Of a stretch of 33,049 bases of DNA, positions 14,720 to 23,497 are shown in pieces. The notes under the pieces are model-generated. The model did not search any database, was not told the origin of the DNA, and worked only from the letters and a program-made list of their open reading frames with translations. Positions within the stretch are counted from its first letter, which is position 1; the number at the start of each line of letters is the position of its first letter. The DNA is from Prolixibacteraceae bacterium (GTDB taxonomy: Bacteria > Bacteroidota > Bacteroidia > Bacteroidales > Prolixibacteraceae). Location: assembly GCA_028282195.1 (NCBI GenBank), contig JANQII010000144.1, positions 1 through 33,049 of the forward strand. Reading direction: 5' to 3'. The translations under genes were made by a program, and so were the position numbers.

Positions 14720-17545
14720 TTAAATAATCCTGACCGGCCCGATAATCCCCATTGGGTAATAATCCTGATGCCTGGTCCAGTTTTGTGCGACCACATTATC
14801 TTTCAGCCCCTTGAGATAGTTGCCCACGATAGTGGTCACTTTTATTGAGATCTTGTTCTCGCCTGTTTTTAGTGTTTTTTTAATATCATAAATGTGAGCC
14901 CCATACCATTTGGTTCCGATCAATTCTCCATTTATCGTTAGTTCCGAGACCCCCTGGACATCCCCCAGGTCAATGTATTGATAATCCTGCCCGTTAACCA
15001 TTATCGATTTCTCATAGATAAGTTCACCTGCGAAATGCTTTGTACTTTCATTTTTAACCAGATCAGTCAACGTTTCAAGTTCAACAACCTGTTTTTCTCC
15101 ATTCAGATGATGGAGTTGCAAGTGCCATTTACCTAAAACTTCATCCCCTTTTGAATGATAATTTACCGGGTGATACGGCTTTCCTTCGGAATCTTTTTCA
15201 AAAATGATAAGCATTGAAGTTGCCCGGGGCAATTCCAATTCAAGCGTTTTTCGGTTATCTGCTGCCGGGCAAATATACTTCTCCCCGGTTTCCGGATCCC
15301 ATATCCAGGGGTGCAAATGGTCTTCCACCTGGAATTCAGCTTTTACTGAAATGTGTTCAGATAAACTGGTATTAGCAATAAAAAACACCGGGTTTTCCCC
15401 AATCCGGTAGTTCGACTGGCTTAAAAACCTGTTTGTTTTATCGAACCTTACAAATGGTTCCAGTCCCAGTTCATTTTGTAGTTTTCCATACCATTTAATT
15501 AGGTTCCCCTCAGGGCCAGGGTACCTAACAACATTCCCTGGCCGGTCTTTCAACAGTTCGGTTACTATTTTGTCCACTTCTGTACCTTCAACATTGAAAT
15601 TCTTGTAGGAAGGTGATTGGAAGGGTACTTTCCCGATAAAGACAATTCTCCCCCCGGTTTTTGCAAAAACCTCCAGGGATTTAGTGGTTTCTAAATCCAG
15701 GGTTTCTATTTCCGGCAAAAGAAGCGTGGAGTATGAACGTCCGTTATAGATCATCTGCCCATCTTTGAAAGTCGATTTTTTGATAATGTTCTCGCTCACG
15801 TAATCGCACCCGCCACCATTATGATTAATGACCTCCCACAGGTTATTTTGGTATTCAGGATACCATTTTTGCGGAAATGGGTCGCGTTGTGGGCCATGCT
15901 TAAGCCACAGATCAACCAGGGGCTGTAGAATAGCAACATTTGCCTGAGGAACAGCATTCTGGAGAATATAAGAAATTCGAGCTTTGTAATCGGCCCACTT
16001 TCGGAAATAGGGCCACCAGGTATTCCGCTCATTAAAGTATGCGCCATAGCGAACCCATCCCGGGAATTCAGCTTCCGGGGGAGAATAATTGAACCCATGC
16101 AAAATAGAGTGGTTGACCCCCGAGATATTACTTTGGTCACCCACGATTTTAATGTTTTCAAGCGTTGCCATAAATGCCATTGCCGTATTGGTCACCTCCT
16201 CGCAACTAACGATCTTTTTCCCGGTAAGTACAGCCCCCGAAGAAACGTATTTGTTACACATGCGCGGTGCCCTCCCCGATAAACCTGTATCTGGATATTC
16301 TCGCCCTACCTCCTTGAATGCCCAGGTTTCACATTCAGGTATATCAATCTCCATACTTGCTTCAAGCGGGTGCATCCCCCGTCCATATGCCTGCATCCTG
16401 GATTTTACATTGTTTCGGTGACACCAGTCGTTAAACGTATTAATAAAGCGTTCTTTAAAGAGTTCAATACGGGTTTGGTAAAAATCCAGTTCAACACGTT
16501 TGATCCGTTCGGTGACATCATCCGCAAATTTTGTCCCGTATTCCCCATCAAGCGGATTTCCCATATGCCCTACTTTTTTAAGGACAAACGGCAGATATGG
16601 GAGCAGTGAATAGCCCCTTCTTTTTTCAAATTCGTCAGGTAAATCATCGTTCCAGTTGGCGCCTTCCAGTTCCATGCTGTCGCAAAACATGGCCCTGATG
16701 TAATTGCCCATGTCGCCAATTTTCCCGGTAATAAACCCGGAGATCCTGTCCAGGTAGCCTTCAGTGGCCGGTTTACTGTAATGGTTCAGGACGGGACCGG
16801 CAGCACCGGGGGCACCGTTGATCACGGCCATGTAACCGGTGAGTTTCACGACGTAATATAATACAAAGTTACCATCAGGAACCTCGATTTCAAGTGCACC
16901 GTTTTTAATGCTATCCGTTAAATCGGTCCCTTCCATAAACTCAGGTGGTTTTTTGGGAAGTAAGCGTGCCATGACCAAATCTTTATAAACCGTCTTGTTT
17001 TTTGAGTAGAGGGCCGGGTCAACTTTCCTGAGGAGTTCATTTATTTTAAAGTGGTATTTGTTCCCCCCTTTTAAATCAATGGTCTCAATGGTGACCATTT
17101 GCGACTGTTCTTCTTTTTTCAGGAACTCACCACCAAACGGCCAGCCCGAGCCGACGATCATGTCACATACAATCCCACGTTCCTTTGCCCCCTGAAGGGC
17201 TGTTTGCAGCATATCAAGCCAGTCATCTTCAAAAATGGTCAGCGCTTTGTACCCAACCGGGTCGGCACCACCGGGAAAAGCAATCGGGTTAATTTCAACG
17301 CCCCCGATCCCGGCAGCCTTCATCACGTCCAGCTCACGTAAGATCTCATCCTTATCAAGCCTGTTGCCGTTCCACCACCAGCGCACAAAAAGTTTTGAAC
17401 CAACCGGCGGGTTTTGAAACCCGTTGAAGAACTCAGCAAGGTTATTTTTATCTAAAACAGGATTCACACATCCCAAAAATGAATGAACAAAAAATGCTCC
17501 CGAAGTAGCAAGTATGCCAGTTTTTACAAAGTCTCTTCTTTCCAT
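14720..17545 (-). CDS. GH106-type alpha-L-rhamnosidase, Tat-like lipoprotein
   Basis: The 941-residue protein starts with MERRDFVKTG and a lipobox-like SFLGC (C26), so export and membrane anchoring are likely. RWWWNGNRLDKDEILREL is followed by GGVEINPIAF, GSGWPFGG (132-139) and an acidic SCEEVTN segment, all typical of the glycoside hydrolase family 106 TIM barrel. The C-terminal part ends in a galactose-binding-like beta-sandwich (around DVQGVSELTINGELIG). GH106 enzymes remove terminal alpha-L-rhamnose from pectic rhamnogalacturonans, arabinogalactans and related glycans using inverting, calcium-assisted chemistry. It follows SusD after a repeat-filled 886-base gap and precedes the esterase gene. 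The family call is strong; the exact glycan is not known. Confidence 0.85.
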   Translation of the reverse strand: MERRDFVKTGILATSGAFFVHSFLGCVNPVLDKNNLAEFFNGFQNPPVGSKLFVRWWWNGNRLDKDEILRELDVMKAAGIGGVEINPIAFPGGADPVGYKALTIFEDDWLDMLQTALQGAKERGIVCDMIVGSGWPFGGEFLKKEEQSQMVTIETIDLKGGNKYHFKINELLRKVDPALYSKNKTVYKDLVMARLLPKKPPEFMEGTDLTDSIKNGALEIEVPDGNFVLYYVVKLTGYMAVINGAPGAAGPVLNHYSKPATEGYLDRISGFITGKIGDMGNYIRAMFCDSMELEGANWNDDLPDEFEKRRGYSLLPYLPFVLKKVGHMGNPLDGEYGTKFADDVTERIKRVELDFYQTRIELFKERFINTFNDWCHRNNVKSRMQAYGRGMHPLEASMEIDIPECETWAFKEVGREYPDTGLSGRAPRMCNKYVSSGAVLTGKKIVSCEEVTNTAMAFMATLENIKIVGDQSNISGVNHSILHGFNYSPPEAEFPGWVRYGAYFNERNTWWPYFRKWADYKARISYILQNAVPQANVAILQPLVDLWLKHGPQRDPFPQKWYPEYQNNLWEVINHNGGGCDYVSENIIKKSTFKDGQMIYNGRSYSTLLLPEIETLDLETTKSLEVFAKTGGRIVFIGKVPFQSPSYKNFNVEGTEVDKIVTELLKDRPGNVVRYPGPEGNLIKWYGKLQNELGLEPFVRFDKTNRFLSQSNYRIGENPVFFIANTSLSEHISVKAEFQVEDHLHPWIWDPETGEKYICPAADNRKTLELELPRATSMLIIFEKDSEGKPYHPVNYHSKGDEVLGKWHLQLHHLNGEKQVVELETLTDLVKNESTKHFAGELIYEKSIMVNGQDYQYIDLGDVQGVSELTINGELIGTKWYGAHIYDIKKTLKTGENKISIKVTTIVGNYLKGLKDNVVAQNWTRHQDYYPMGIIGPVRII

Positions 17546-18109
17546 TTATTTTCGCTTAAAATTATTAGACATTGATAGCTATTAGACCTTTTTAATGAAT
17601 TATTCTATAATTATTCAAAGTATACACATTTTTTTCCCTTAAATAAACAATGGTTATCCATAAATGTAAATACATAAACTGGGAATAGTTTTGCACAATT
17701 TGAGATTATTCGTTGTATTTCCCATGCTTCCTGGATTGAATTTTGAACCCTAATGATAAACTACATAAAATACTATTGACAAAGAAGCTGTCTAAAAATT
17801 ATCCATCCATTTGATTATGCGTCTTACCTGCCAGCCGGCAGGCTGGTTTCGGTTATCCTGCGTTGAATTTTCCTTATCCCGTGCCACCGGGACGCTCAAA
17901 TTCGCCTTGCCTAACCAAACCTGGCTGCCGAACAGGCAGGAAATACGCTATAATAATTCTAAAAAACAATTCCCTAACAGTTACTAAGGGCTCTTCATAA
18001 AACCTTCAATCAATAAATATTAATTTATTAGCCCTACTCTGTAGTTAAAAAACTGTTCTGATATTCCTTTCAGGGTTTTAAAGAGGACTTTCATATTGAA
18101 TCGTATTAG
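17546..18109. other. Non-coding region upstream of GH106 with a long imperfect inverted repeat
   Basis: The 886-base gap between susD and the GH106 gene holds no convincing gene. Bases 17546-17760 are AT-rich and should contain the GH106 promoter. Bases about 17819-17953 form a long imperfect inverted repeat: a CCTGCC...GGTTTCGGTTA arm and its inverted partner TAACCAAACCTGG...GGCAGG enclose a GC-richer loop with GTGCCACCGGGAC. This is typical of dispersed intergenic repeats in Bacteroidota. A MITE and another palindromic repeat fill 18110-18436. Confidence 0.5.
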
Positions 18110-18268
18110 TTAGTGGCTGCAAGAAAACTCCAATAACCGCATTATGCTCACTCTGAAAACAGTCATTTACGAAAATAAACTCCTTGATTCTCAGAATTCG
18201 CAAGCCTTGTTCTCGAAGTTTTCTTATCAACCACTTTGAAAAAGTGAACGTTTTCTTGCAGCCATTAG
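18110..18268. mobile_element. MITE, 151 bp, with 15-bp perfect TIRs and TTAG duplication
   Basis: TGGCTGCAAGAAAAC (18114-18128) is repeated exactly inverted at 18250-18264, and the 151-bp unit is bordered on both sides by TTAG (18110-18113 and 18265-18268). Short length, perfect terminal repeats, a 4-bp direct repeat and no coding capacity are the hallmarks of a miniature inverted-repeat transposable element. It has landed at the edge of the adjacent palindromic repeat. The helper transposase is not in the window. Confidence 0.7.
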
Positions 18269-18437
18269 TGTTGTGTCATGTCTGAAATGACGGTTAAGTT
18301 GAAGTTATTTTGGTTTTTGACAAGGCAAAATATCCGCGCATAGTCCGGCAGCTGCCGGATAAACGATTTTTTAACGTAGTCAAAAATCAAAAAAACAATA
18401 CTTGGGCTGTCAGAGCAAGCGTGACGCGACACTAGTT
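18265..18437. repeat. Palindromic repeat overlapping the susD stop codon
   Basis: The right end GTGACGCGACACTAGT (18421-18436) is the exact inverse of bases 7-22. The left end TTAGTGTTGTGTCATG is an inverted relative differing mostly by transitions. Inside are nested arms TTTTGGTTTTTGAC (18308-18321) and GTCAAAAATCAAAA (18379-18392) around a perfect palindrome TCCGGCAGCTGCCGGA (18344-18359). Transcripts leaving susD would fold strongly here, so it may also terminate transcription or stabilise the mRNA. Confidence 0.55.
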
Positions 18438-19988
18438 ATAGCCCGGATTTTGGACTAAGTTACTGTTTATCTGCATCTCCCTGTATGGAATCGGATAAAT
18501 CAATCGCTCCTCTGTCACATTAAAAGTGTTTGGTAATAACCATCCGTAGAGTTCCTTCATCCGAACACCTTTAGCATTTAAAACTTCAACAGCTTTTCCA
18601 ATACGGATAAGGTCTGTCCAACGACGATTTTCGAAAGCAAGTTCATGACGCATCTCAACGGCAACATTTTCATTAGTAGCTTCTGTCAACTCTGGTAATC
18701 CGGCCCGAACCCTGACCTGATTCAAATAAGGAAGAGCTTGCGCATTTTTATTCTGAGCTACAAGACATTCTGCTAACAGTAAAAGTGCTCCGGAATAGCG
18801 ATAAACAGGCCAATTATCATCAGTATTCCATTCAACAGTATATGGTGGATGCAGATACTTTTTTATAAAATAATAATAGGTTTTACCCGGAGAAGGGGTA
18901 TAACCAACCGGACTTTTGACTGCTTCGGTAGTAAAAGCTTCTCCAACCTGAGTTCCTTCTGCTACTGCTATTGATGCTGGCAATCTTAGATCTCCATCTT
19001 CATATGAATCGACCATCTCCTGGGTAGGGACGTTCCATCCTCCACTTGTAATACCTCCTCTTAAATTTGTTCCATGAATTCCTAAAATTGCTTCAGTATT
19101 CGTAGTTTTTGGAATAAACCTCCAGATAAAATCACTATGCTGTCCATCATTTCCGGATTTATACTGGACTTCAAATATGGATTCTTTGTTATTTTTCTGT
19201 GCCGGATCGAAAACATCAGCATAATCATCCATAAGGGAATAATTCATATTTGTAATGTCTAATAGTTCCATTTCTGCTTTTGCATAATCCCTGGAAGGTT
19301 TCGACATATAAGCATAAGCCAATAACATTTTAGCAGCTCCTTTTGTAGCCCGCCCCGACTGAGGAAAACTTGTAGGTACAGAAAGTTTTGGAATTGCATT
19401 AGTCAAATCTGTAATTATCTGGGCGTAAGTTTCTTCTACAGTATTTCTGGGTAAAAATGCTCCTTCCTCAGATATCACTTCTTCTAACTGCAATGGGACT
19501 CCATCATAATGTGTCACTAAGTCGAAATAATAAAAAGCCCTAAGGAACAACGCTTCACCTGTAATTGCATCAATTGATGCCTGTGTCATTCCAACATCAT
19601 TTTCAACAATCCTGGATAATATCGTATTCACTTTGGCAATCCCTTCATAAGCATTTCCATACCGATTACCAATACTATTTAAAAGTGAACTTGAGGTACT
19701 ATTATCTACAAATTTAACCATGGCTTCCGTGCTCACTTCACTTCCCCTGTCTGCTGAATATATCGTGAAAAAGGTATTGTCTGAACGCATTTCATCCATT
19801 ACAAATCCCATGAGGGCAATTCCACGCAAGTTGGTATAGGCTCCAACCAAAGCCTGGTTAAATTGTACTTCATCTTTAAAAAATGAAGCAGAGCTTAAAG
19901 AAGTTTCCGGATCTAAGTATAAAAAATCTTTGCTACAAGAACTTAAACCCATAATCATTATGAATATGTATACTATTTTATTCTTCAT
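18432..19988 (-). CDS. SusD/RagB family outer-membrane nutrient-binding lipoprotein
   Basis: I choose the start at 19988 (MKNKIVYIF), giving 518 residues with a lipoprotein signal ending GLSSC; an earlier ATG at 20024 overlaps the susC stop (TAATG). SusD features are FLYLDPETSLSSASFFKDEVQFNQALVG-like N-terminal sequence, an internal TPR-like helical core, and the C-terminal RagB region with ELAFENRRWTDLIRIGKAVEVLN and LIYPIPYREMQINSNLVQNPGY. It lies on the cell surface and lids the SusC barrel to capture glycan fragments. Its TAG stop lies inside a dispersed palindromic repeat, so the very C-terminus abuts the inserted element. The protein still ends in the usual NPGYN and looks complete. Confidence 0.92.
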   Translation of the reverse strand: MKNKIVYIFIMIMGLSSCSKDFLYLDPETSLSSASFFKDEVQFNQALVGAYTNLRGIALMGFVMDEMRSDNTFFTIYSADRGSEVSTEAMVKFVDNSTSSSLLNSIGNRYGNAYEGIAKVNTILSRIVENDVGMTQASIDAITGEALFLRAFYYFDLVTHYDGVPLQLEEVISEEGAFLPRNTVEETYAQIITDLTNAIPKLSVPTSFPQSGRATKGAAKMLLAYAYMSKPSRDYAKAEMELLDITNMNYSLMDDYADVFDPAQKNNKESIFEVQYKSGNDGQHSDFIWRFIPKTTNTEAILGIHGTNLRGGITSGGWNVPTQEMVDSYEDGDLRLPASIAVAEGTQVGEAFTTEAVKSPVGYTPSPGKTYYYFIKKYLHPPYTVEWNTDDNWPVYRYSGALLLLAECLVAQNKNAQALPYLNQVRVRAGLPELTEATNENVAVEMRHELAFENRRWTDLIRIGKAVEVLNAKGVRMKELYGWLLPNTFNVTEERLIYPIPYREMQINSNLVQNPGYN

Positions 19989-20023
19989 CGCTTGTATTTT
20001 TAAATTAAAATATTCATGTTTCA

Positions 20024-23000
20024 TTAAAAGCTTACATTAACTCCTAGTGTAAAAATTCTTGAAATAGGATATGCCGTAAAATCCCTTCCCTGGTTCAAGC
20101 CGTTTAATCCTTCCAAACCAGCTTCCGGATTCATTCCTGGATATTTGGTAAACATAAATGCATTTTGAACACTGAAATTTACTCTTGCTTTTTTAACAAA
20201 ATTGTTAGCAGTTAATGGTATATTATATCCCAGTGTAATATTTTTCACGGCCAGGTAAGTCCCCTTAAAAACCTGTGTATTAGCAAAATTACGATAATCA
20301 GCAGTCGTGCCGGATCTTGTTCTTGGGTATTTGCCGCTCCCCGGATTTTCTAATGACCTCCATCTATCGGCGTAACCTTTTCGTACATTAAAAACACCAT
20401 CAAAGTTTTCAGTAGATTGGTAGGCATCGTCTGCAATATCATTCCCAACAGTACCAGCTATAACAATACTTAAATCAAAATCTTTATAACTCAGGTTATT
20501 CGTCATACCGTAAATAAAATCAGGGTTAGGGTCACCTATAAACTCCCTATCGTTAATGTCTATTTTCCCATCCGGGACTCCGTCAGGACCACTAATATCC
20601 TTGAATCTAGCTGTTCCAACCATTGAATTAACGCCATGTGGCTGGGTGTCAAACTCTTCCTGGGTCATATAAACTCCAGTATTAACATATCCATAAAACA
20701 ACCCAATCGGATAACCTACAGCAGTTCTGTTATCATCCCAATATTCATTATATCCACCAATTGGTGCATCATTTGTCCCAAGTTTTTTAACAATATTTCG
20801 ATCAAACGATATATTAAAATTCGTGTTCCACTTAAGCTTGCCAGTCAAGTTTCTGGATATTACTGAAAATTCATGTCCCCAAAAATCAAATCGCCCAATA
20901 TTTGAAGTAATACTATTAAAACCTGATTGTATTGGGATATCAATTGCATATAACAGTCCATCTGTTTTTTTCCAATAATAATCATATGTAAAAGATATTC
21001 GACCTCTATAGAGATCTAAATCTAAGCCAAGGTTATAACTAACCGTTGACTCCCAGGTTAATCCTACATTACCAATGCCTGATAATCCTTTACCAGCAGT
21101 CACCTGACTATCAAATACGTAATTATTTGTTTCGAGTGAGGCTAAGTATGTGTAATCTCCAATATTGTTATTCCCCACTTTTCCATAACTTGCTCTAAGC
21201 TTTAGAAAACTAATAGTTCCAATATCCCCCATGAAGCTTTCATCTGAAACGATCCATCCTAATGAAACTGCAGGAAAGTTTCCCCACTTAGTCGTTGAGC
21301 CAAATCTTGAAGAACCATCCCTTCTAAAAGCAAGAGATACTAAATATTTACCATCGTAATTGTAATTAAAACGACCAACATAAGATAAAAGGGCTGATTC
21401 TGTGGTTCCCCCATGCCCAATTCTTGTTGTCGCAGCGTTAATCCACTCAACATTATCATCCGGATATTGAGTTGCGTTAATATAACTGTACTCAGAAGTA
21501 AATTTTTGAGCAGTATATCCAATAAAGGTTTCAATATTATGTTTCTCTTTAATTGTTCTTTTATAGGTTAGTGTATTTTCAGCCAACCAGTTTAGAAAAT
21601 TGTCTGTCCTGTAACGGCCAAATGGTTGCTGAGGTGGTGCCCAGCCTAAGCCTCCTCGTGCAGTTGAGGGTTCAAAAGTCCGGTTAATTGTATTATCTGT
21701 ATTCGCATTCAGGCTGAGTTTATATTTTAACCCATCAATTATTTCAATCTCTGCAAAAGTATTAGCGATAACTGTTGTTCCTTTTTCAGGATGAACACTT
21801 CGGGTTAATAACAGATAATAGTTTGGGTTTGGAAACATTCCCGGTTGAGAGAAGGCAATCGGATATGTTCCATCTTCATTTTTGTATTCCAGGGTGGGAT
21901 CCATAAGATAGGCATTCTGAATTATATTACGTCCATTTCCCAAACCTGGCTTGATGTGATCTCTGTGATGAGTTAATCCCAGGTTAAAACCAAAAGTCAA
22001 TTTATCAGAAGGGGTATAAATGTTATTTGATCTTAAAGCAATTCGTTCAGCATATGAATTCAACATAACCCCCTCTTGCTTATTGTAGTTTAGGTTCACA
22101 ACAGATTTTAAATACTTAGCTCCTGATGAAAACGTTAAATTATAATTTTGAATAAGTGCATCCCTTAACAAAACATCAAACCAATCTGTTCCATCGTTGG
22201 GCCCATATTGTTCCGGATTTTGATATATCTCAGGAACTCCTCCCGTATAACCTTCGTAAATTGCTGCATCTTCATAATATTCTTTTTTAAATTGTGCAAA
22301 TTCACGGGCATTCATTAAATCCGGTCTTCCCCGATCTGATACAGACTGTATTCCAACATATGAACTAAATTCGATCGAACTTTTACCTTCTTTTGCTTGT
22401 TTCGTTGTAATCAGAATAACTCCGTTTGCAGCACGTGATCCATACAATGAAGATGCTGAGGCATCTTTTAAAATTGATATAGACTCAATTTCATCGGGAC
22501 TTAACGTTTCAAGTCCACTCGTAGTTGGAAATCCATCAATTACAATCAATGGATTATTTCCGGCATTTATAGAGGCTGCGCCTCGAATACGATACGATAA
22601 AGGGCTGCCAGGTTCACCTGTATTTTGATTAATTTGGACACCTGCAAACTTGCCTTGTAATTTTTGGCTAATATTGGGAACTGGAATTTCTGATAATTCC
22701 TCAGTATTAATATTAGCCATTGCCCCTGTAACATTTCTCTTCTTTTGAGTACCATACCCAATTGCGACAACCTCTTCAATTCCAATTGCATCTTCCTCCA
22801 TAATTACATCAATAGAAGATTTTCCTGCAACGACTATCTCCTGCGTTTTCATCCCCACAAAAGAAAAAACGAGTGTTGCATGTTCAGAAACATTGTCAAG
22901 AGAATAATTACCATTGGCATCGGATATTGTCCCTTCTGTTGTCCCTTTTATAACTACTGTAACTCCTGGGAGAGCTAAGCCGGAGGAGTCGAGGATTTTA

Positions 23001-23404
23001 CCGAAGACCTTTAAAGTCTGAAGTGAGTCTTCAAATCGATCCTCACCGATCTTACGGATAATTACATATCGATCGACAATATTGTAATTGATCGAAGTCC
23101 CTTTTGTTACTTCGTCAAGAACTTCTACAATTGTTGCATCTTTGGTATCAACCGAAATATTGGTCAAATCGTGCAGATCTTCTTTTTGAAAAAAGAAATA
23201 AAACTCACTCTTTTCTTCCAATAACTTGAATAAATCAACCATATTGTTGCCATGGTATGTAACATCGAAACGTGCAGTTTGCGAGTAAGTTGAAGCTCCC
23301 ATACTTGCAAAACAAAATATGAGCAAGGTTAAAGTCAATTTCATTTTCAATAAAATTTTTCCCAAGGTCCGGTATTTACTGAACCCGTCTGATTTTTTTT
23401 TCAT
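20024..23404 (-). CDS. SusC/RagA family TonB-dependent outer-membrane transporter with STN domain
   Basis: The 1126-residue protein has a signal sequence (ends near STYSQ) and then an STN domain (about residues 50-118). A CarboxypepD_reg-like domain follows (KVFGKILDSSGLALPGVTV onward), then a plug with GAASINAGNNPLIVIDGFP, SPDEIESISILKDASASSLYGSRAANGVILITTK, and a long beta-barrel ending in NVSF. It imports oligosaccharides with energy from TonB-ExbBD, paired with SusD. The STN domain is the mark of transporters that signal to a FecR anti-sigma factor, and FecR and sigma genes lie directly upstream. The stop overlaps the longest susD reading frame. It appears intact. GH106 and esterase genes downstream point to a rhamnose-containing, acetylated glycan. 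Confidence 0.95.
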   Translation of the reverse strand: MKKKSDGFSKYRTLGKILLKMKLTLTLLIFCFASMGASTYSQTARFDVTYHGNNMVDLFKLLEEKSEFYFFFQKEDLHDLTNISVDTKDATIVEVLDEVTKGTSINYNIVDRYVIIRKIGEDRFEDSLQTLKVFGKILDSSGLALPGVTVVIKGTTEGTISDANGNYSLDNVSEHATLVFSFVGMKTQEIVVAGKSSIDVIMEEDAIGIEEVVAIGYGTQKKRNVTGAMANINTEELSEIPVPNISQKLQGKFAGVQINQNTGEPGSPLSYRIRGAASINAGNNPLIVIDGFPTTSGLETLSPDEIESISILKDASASSLYGSRAANGVILITTKQAKEGKSSIEFSSYVGIQSVSDRGRPDLMNAREFAQFKKEYYEDAAIYEGYTGGVPEIYQNPEQYGPNDGTDWFDVLLRDALIQNYNLTFSSGAKYLKSVVNLNYNKQEGVMLNSYAERIALRSNNIYTPSDKLTFGFNLGLTHHRDHIKPGLGNGRNIIQNAYLMDPTLEYKNEDGTYPIAFSQPGMFPNPNYYLLLTRSVHPEKGTTVIANTFAEIEIIDGLKYKLSLNANTDNTINRTFEPSTARGGLGWAPPQQPFGRYRTDNFLNWLAENTLTYKRTIKEKHNIETFIGYTAQKFTSEYSYINATQYPDDNVEWINAATTRIGHGGTTESALLSYVGRFNYNYDGKYLVSLAFRRDGSSRFGSTTKWGNFPAVSLGWIVSDESFMGDIGTISFLKLRASYGKVGNNNIGDYTYLASLETNNYVFDSQVTAGKGLSGIGNVGLTWESTVSYNLGLDLDLYRGRISFTYDYYWKKTDGLLYAIDIPIQSGFNSITSNIGRFDFWGHEFSVISRNLTGKLKWNTNFNISFDRNIVKKLGTNDAPIGGYNEYWDDNRTAVGYPIGLFYGYVNTGVYMTQEEFDTQPHGVNSMVGTARFKDISGPDGVPDGKIDINDREFIGDPNPDFIYGMTNNLSYKDFDLSIVIAGTVGNDIADDAYQSTENFDGVFNVRKGYADRWRSLENPGSGKYPRTRSGTTADYRNFANTQVFKGTYLAVKNITLGYNIPLTANNFVKKARVNFSVQNAFMFTKYPGMNPEAGLEGLNGLNQGRDFTAYPISRIFTLGVNVSF

Positions 23405-23417
23405 AAATTTGAATGTT

Positions 23418-23486
23418 TTAAACGATTATTACATTTTGTTTTAATCTTTAAACGGTGGATATGTAGGGCATGTCCGCCGTTTTTAG
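23418..23486 (+). ncRNA. Candidate antisense RNA opposite the susC leader
   Basis: A TAnnTTTG box (TAAATTTG, 23404-23411) on the plus strand would start a transcript near 23418 that runs antisense to the susC 5' leader and ends at the hairpin at 23450-23484, giving about 70 nt. Bacteroides PULs are known to carry such antisense RNAs near susC (DonS in B. fragilis). No -33 box is evident, so this is a suggestion only. Confidence 0.25.
23450..23484 (+). terminator. Strand-biased hairpin between FecR and SusC genes
   Basis: AAACGGTGGATATG (23450-23463) pairs with CATGTCCGCCGTTT (23469-23482) around TAGGG. All 14 positions pair in plus-strand RNA using two G-U pairs, while minus-strand RNA would have two C-A mismatches. 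A short T-run follows on the plus side. This favours a plus-strand terminator over a FecR terminator. Confidence 0.45.
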
Positions 23487-23497
23487 TTCACAGGTAT

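Noticed and set aside
15796..16161. 121-codon minus-strand frame inside the GH106 region
   Set aside because: It is an alternate-frame shadow of the intact GH106 gene and has no protein-family features.
17760..18440. CRISPR array in the repeat-rich gap
   Set aside because: The repeats are inverted and dissimilar, with no regularly spaced direct repeats.
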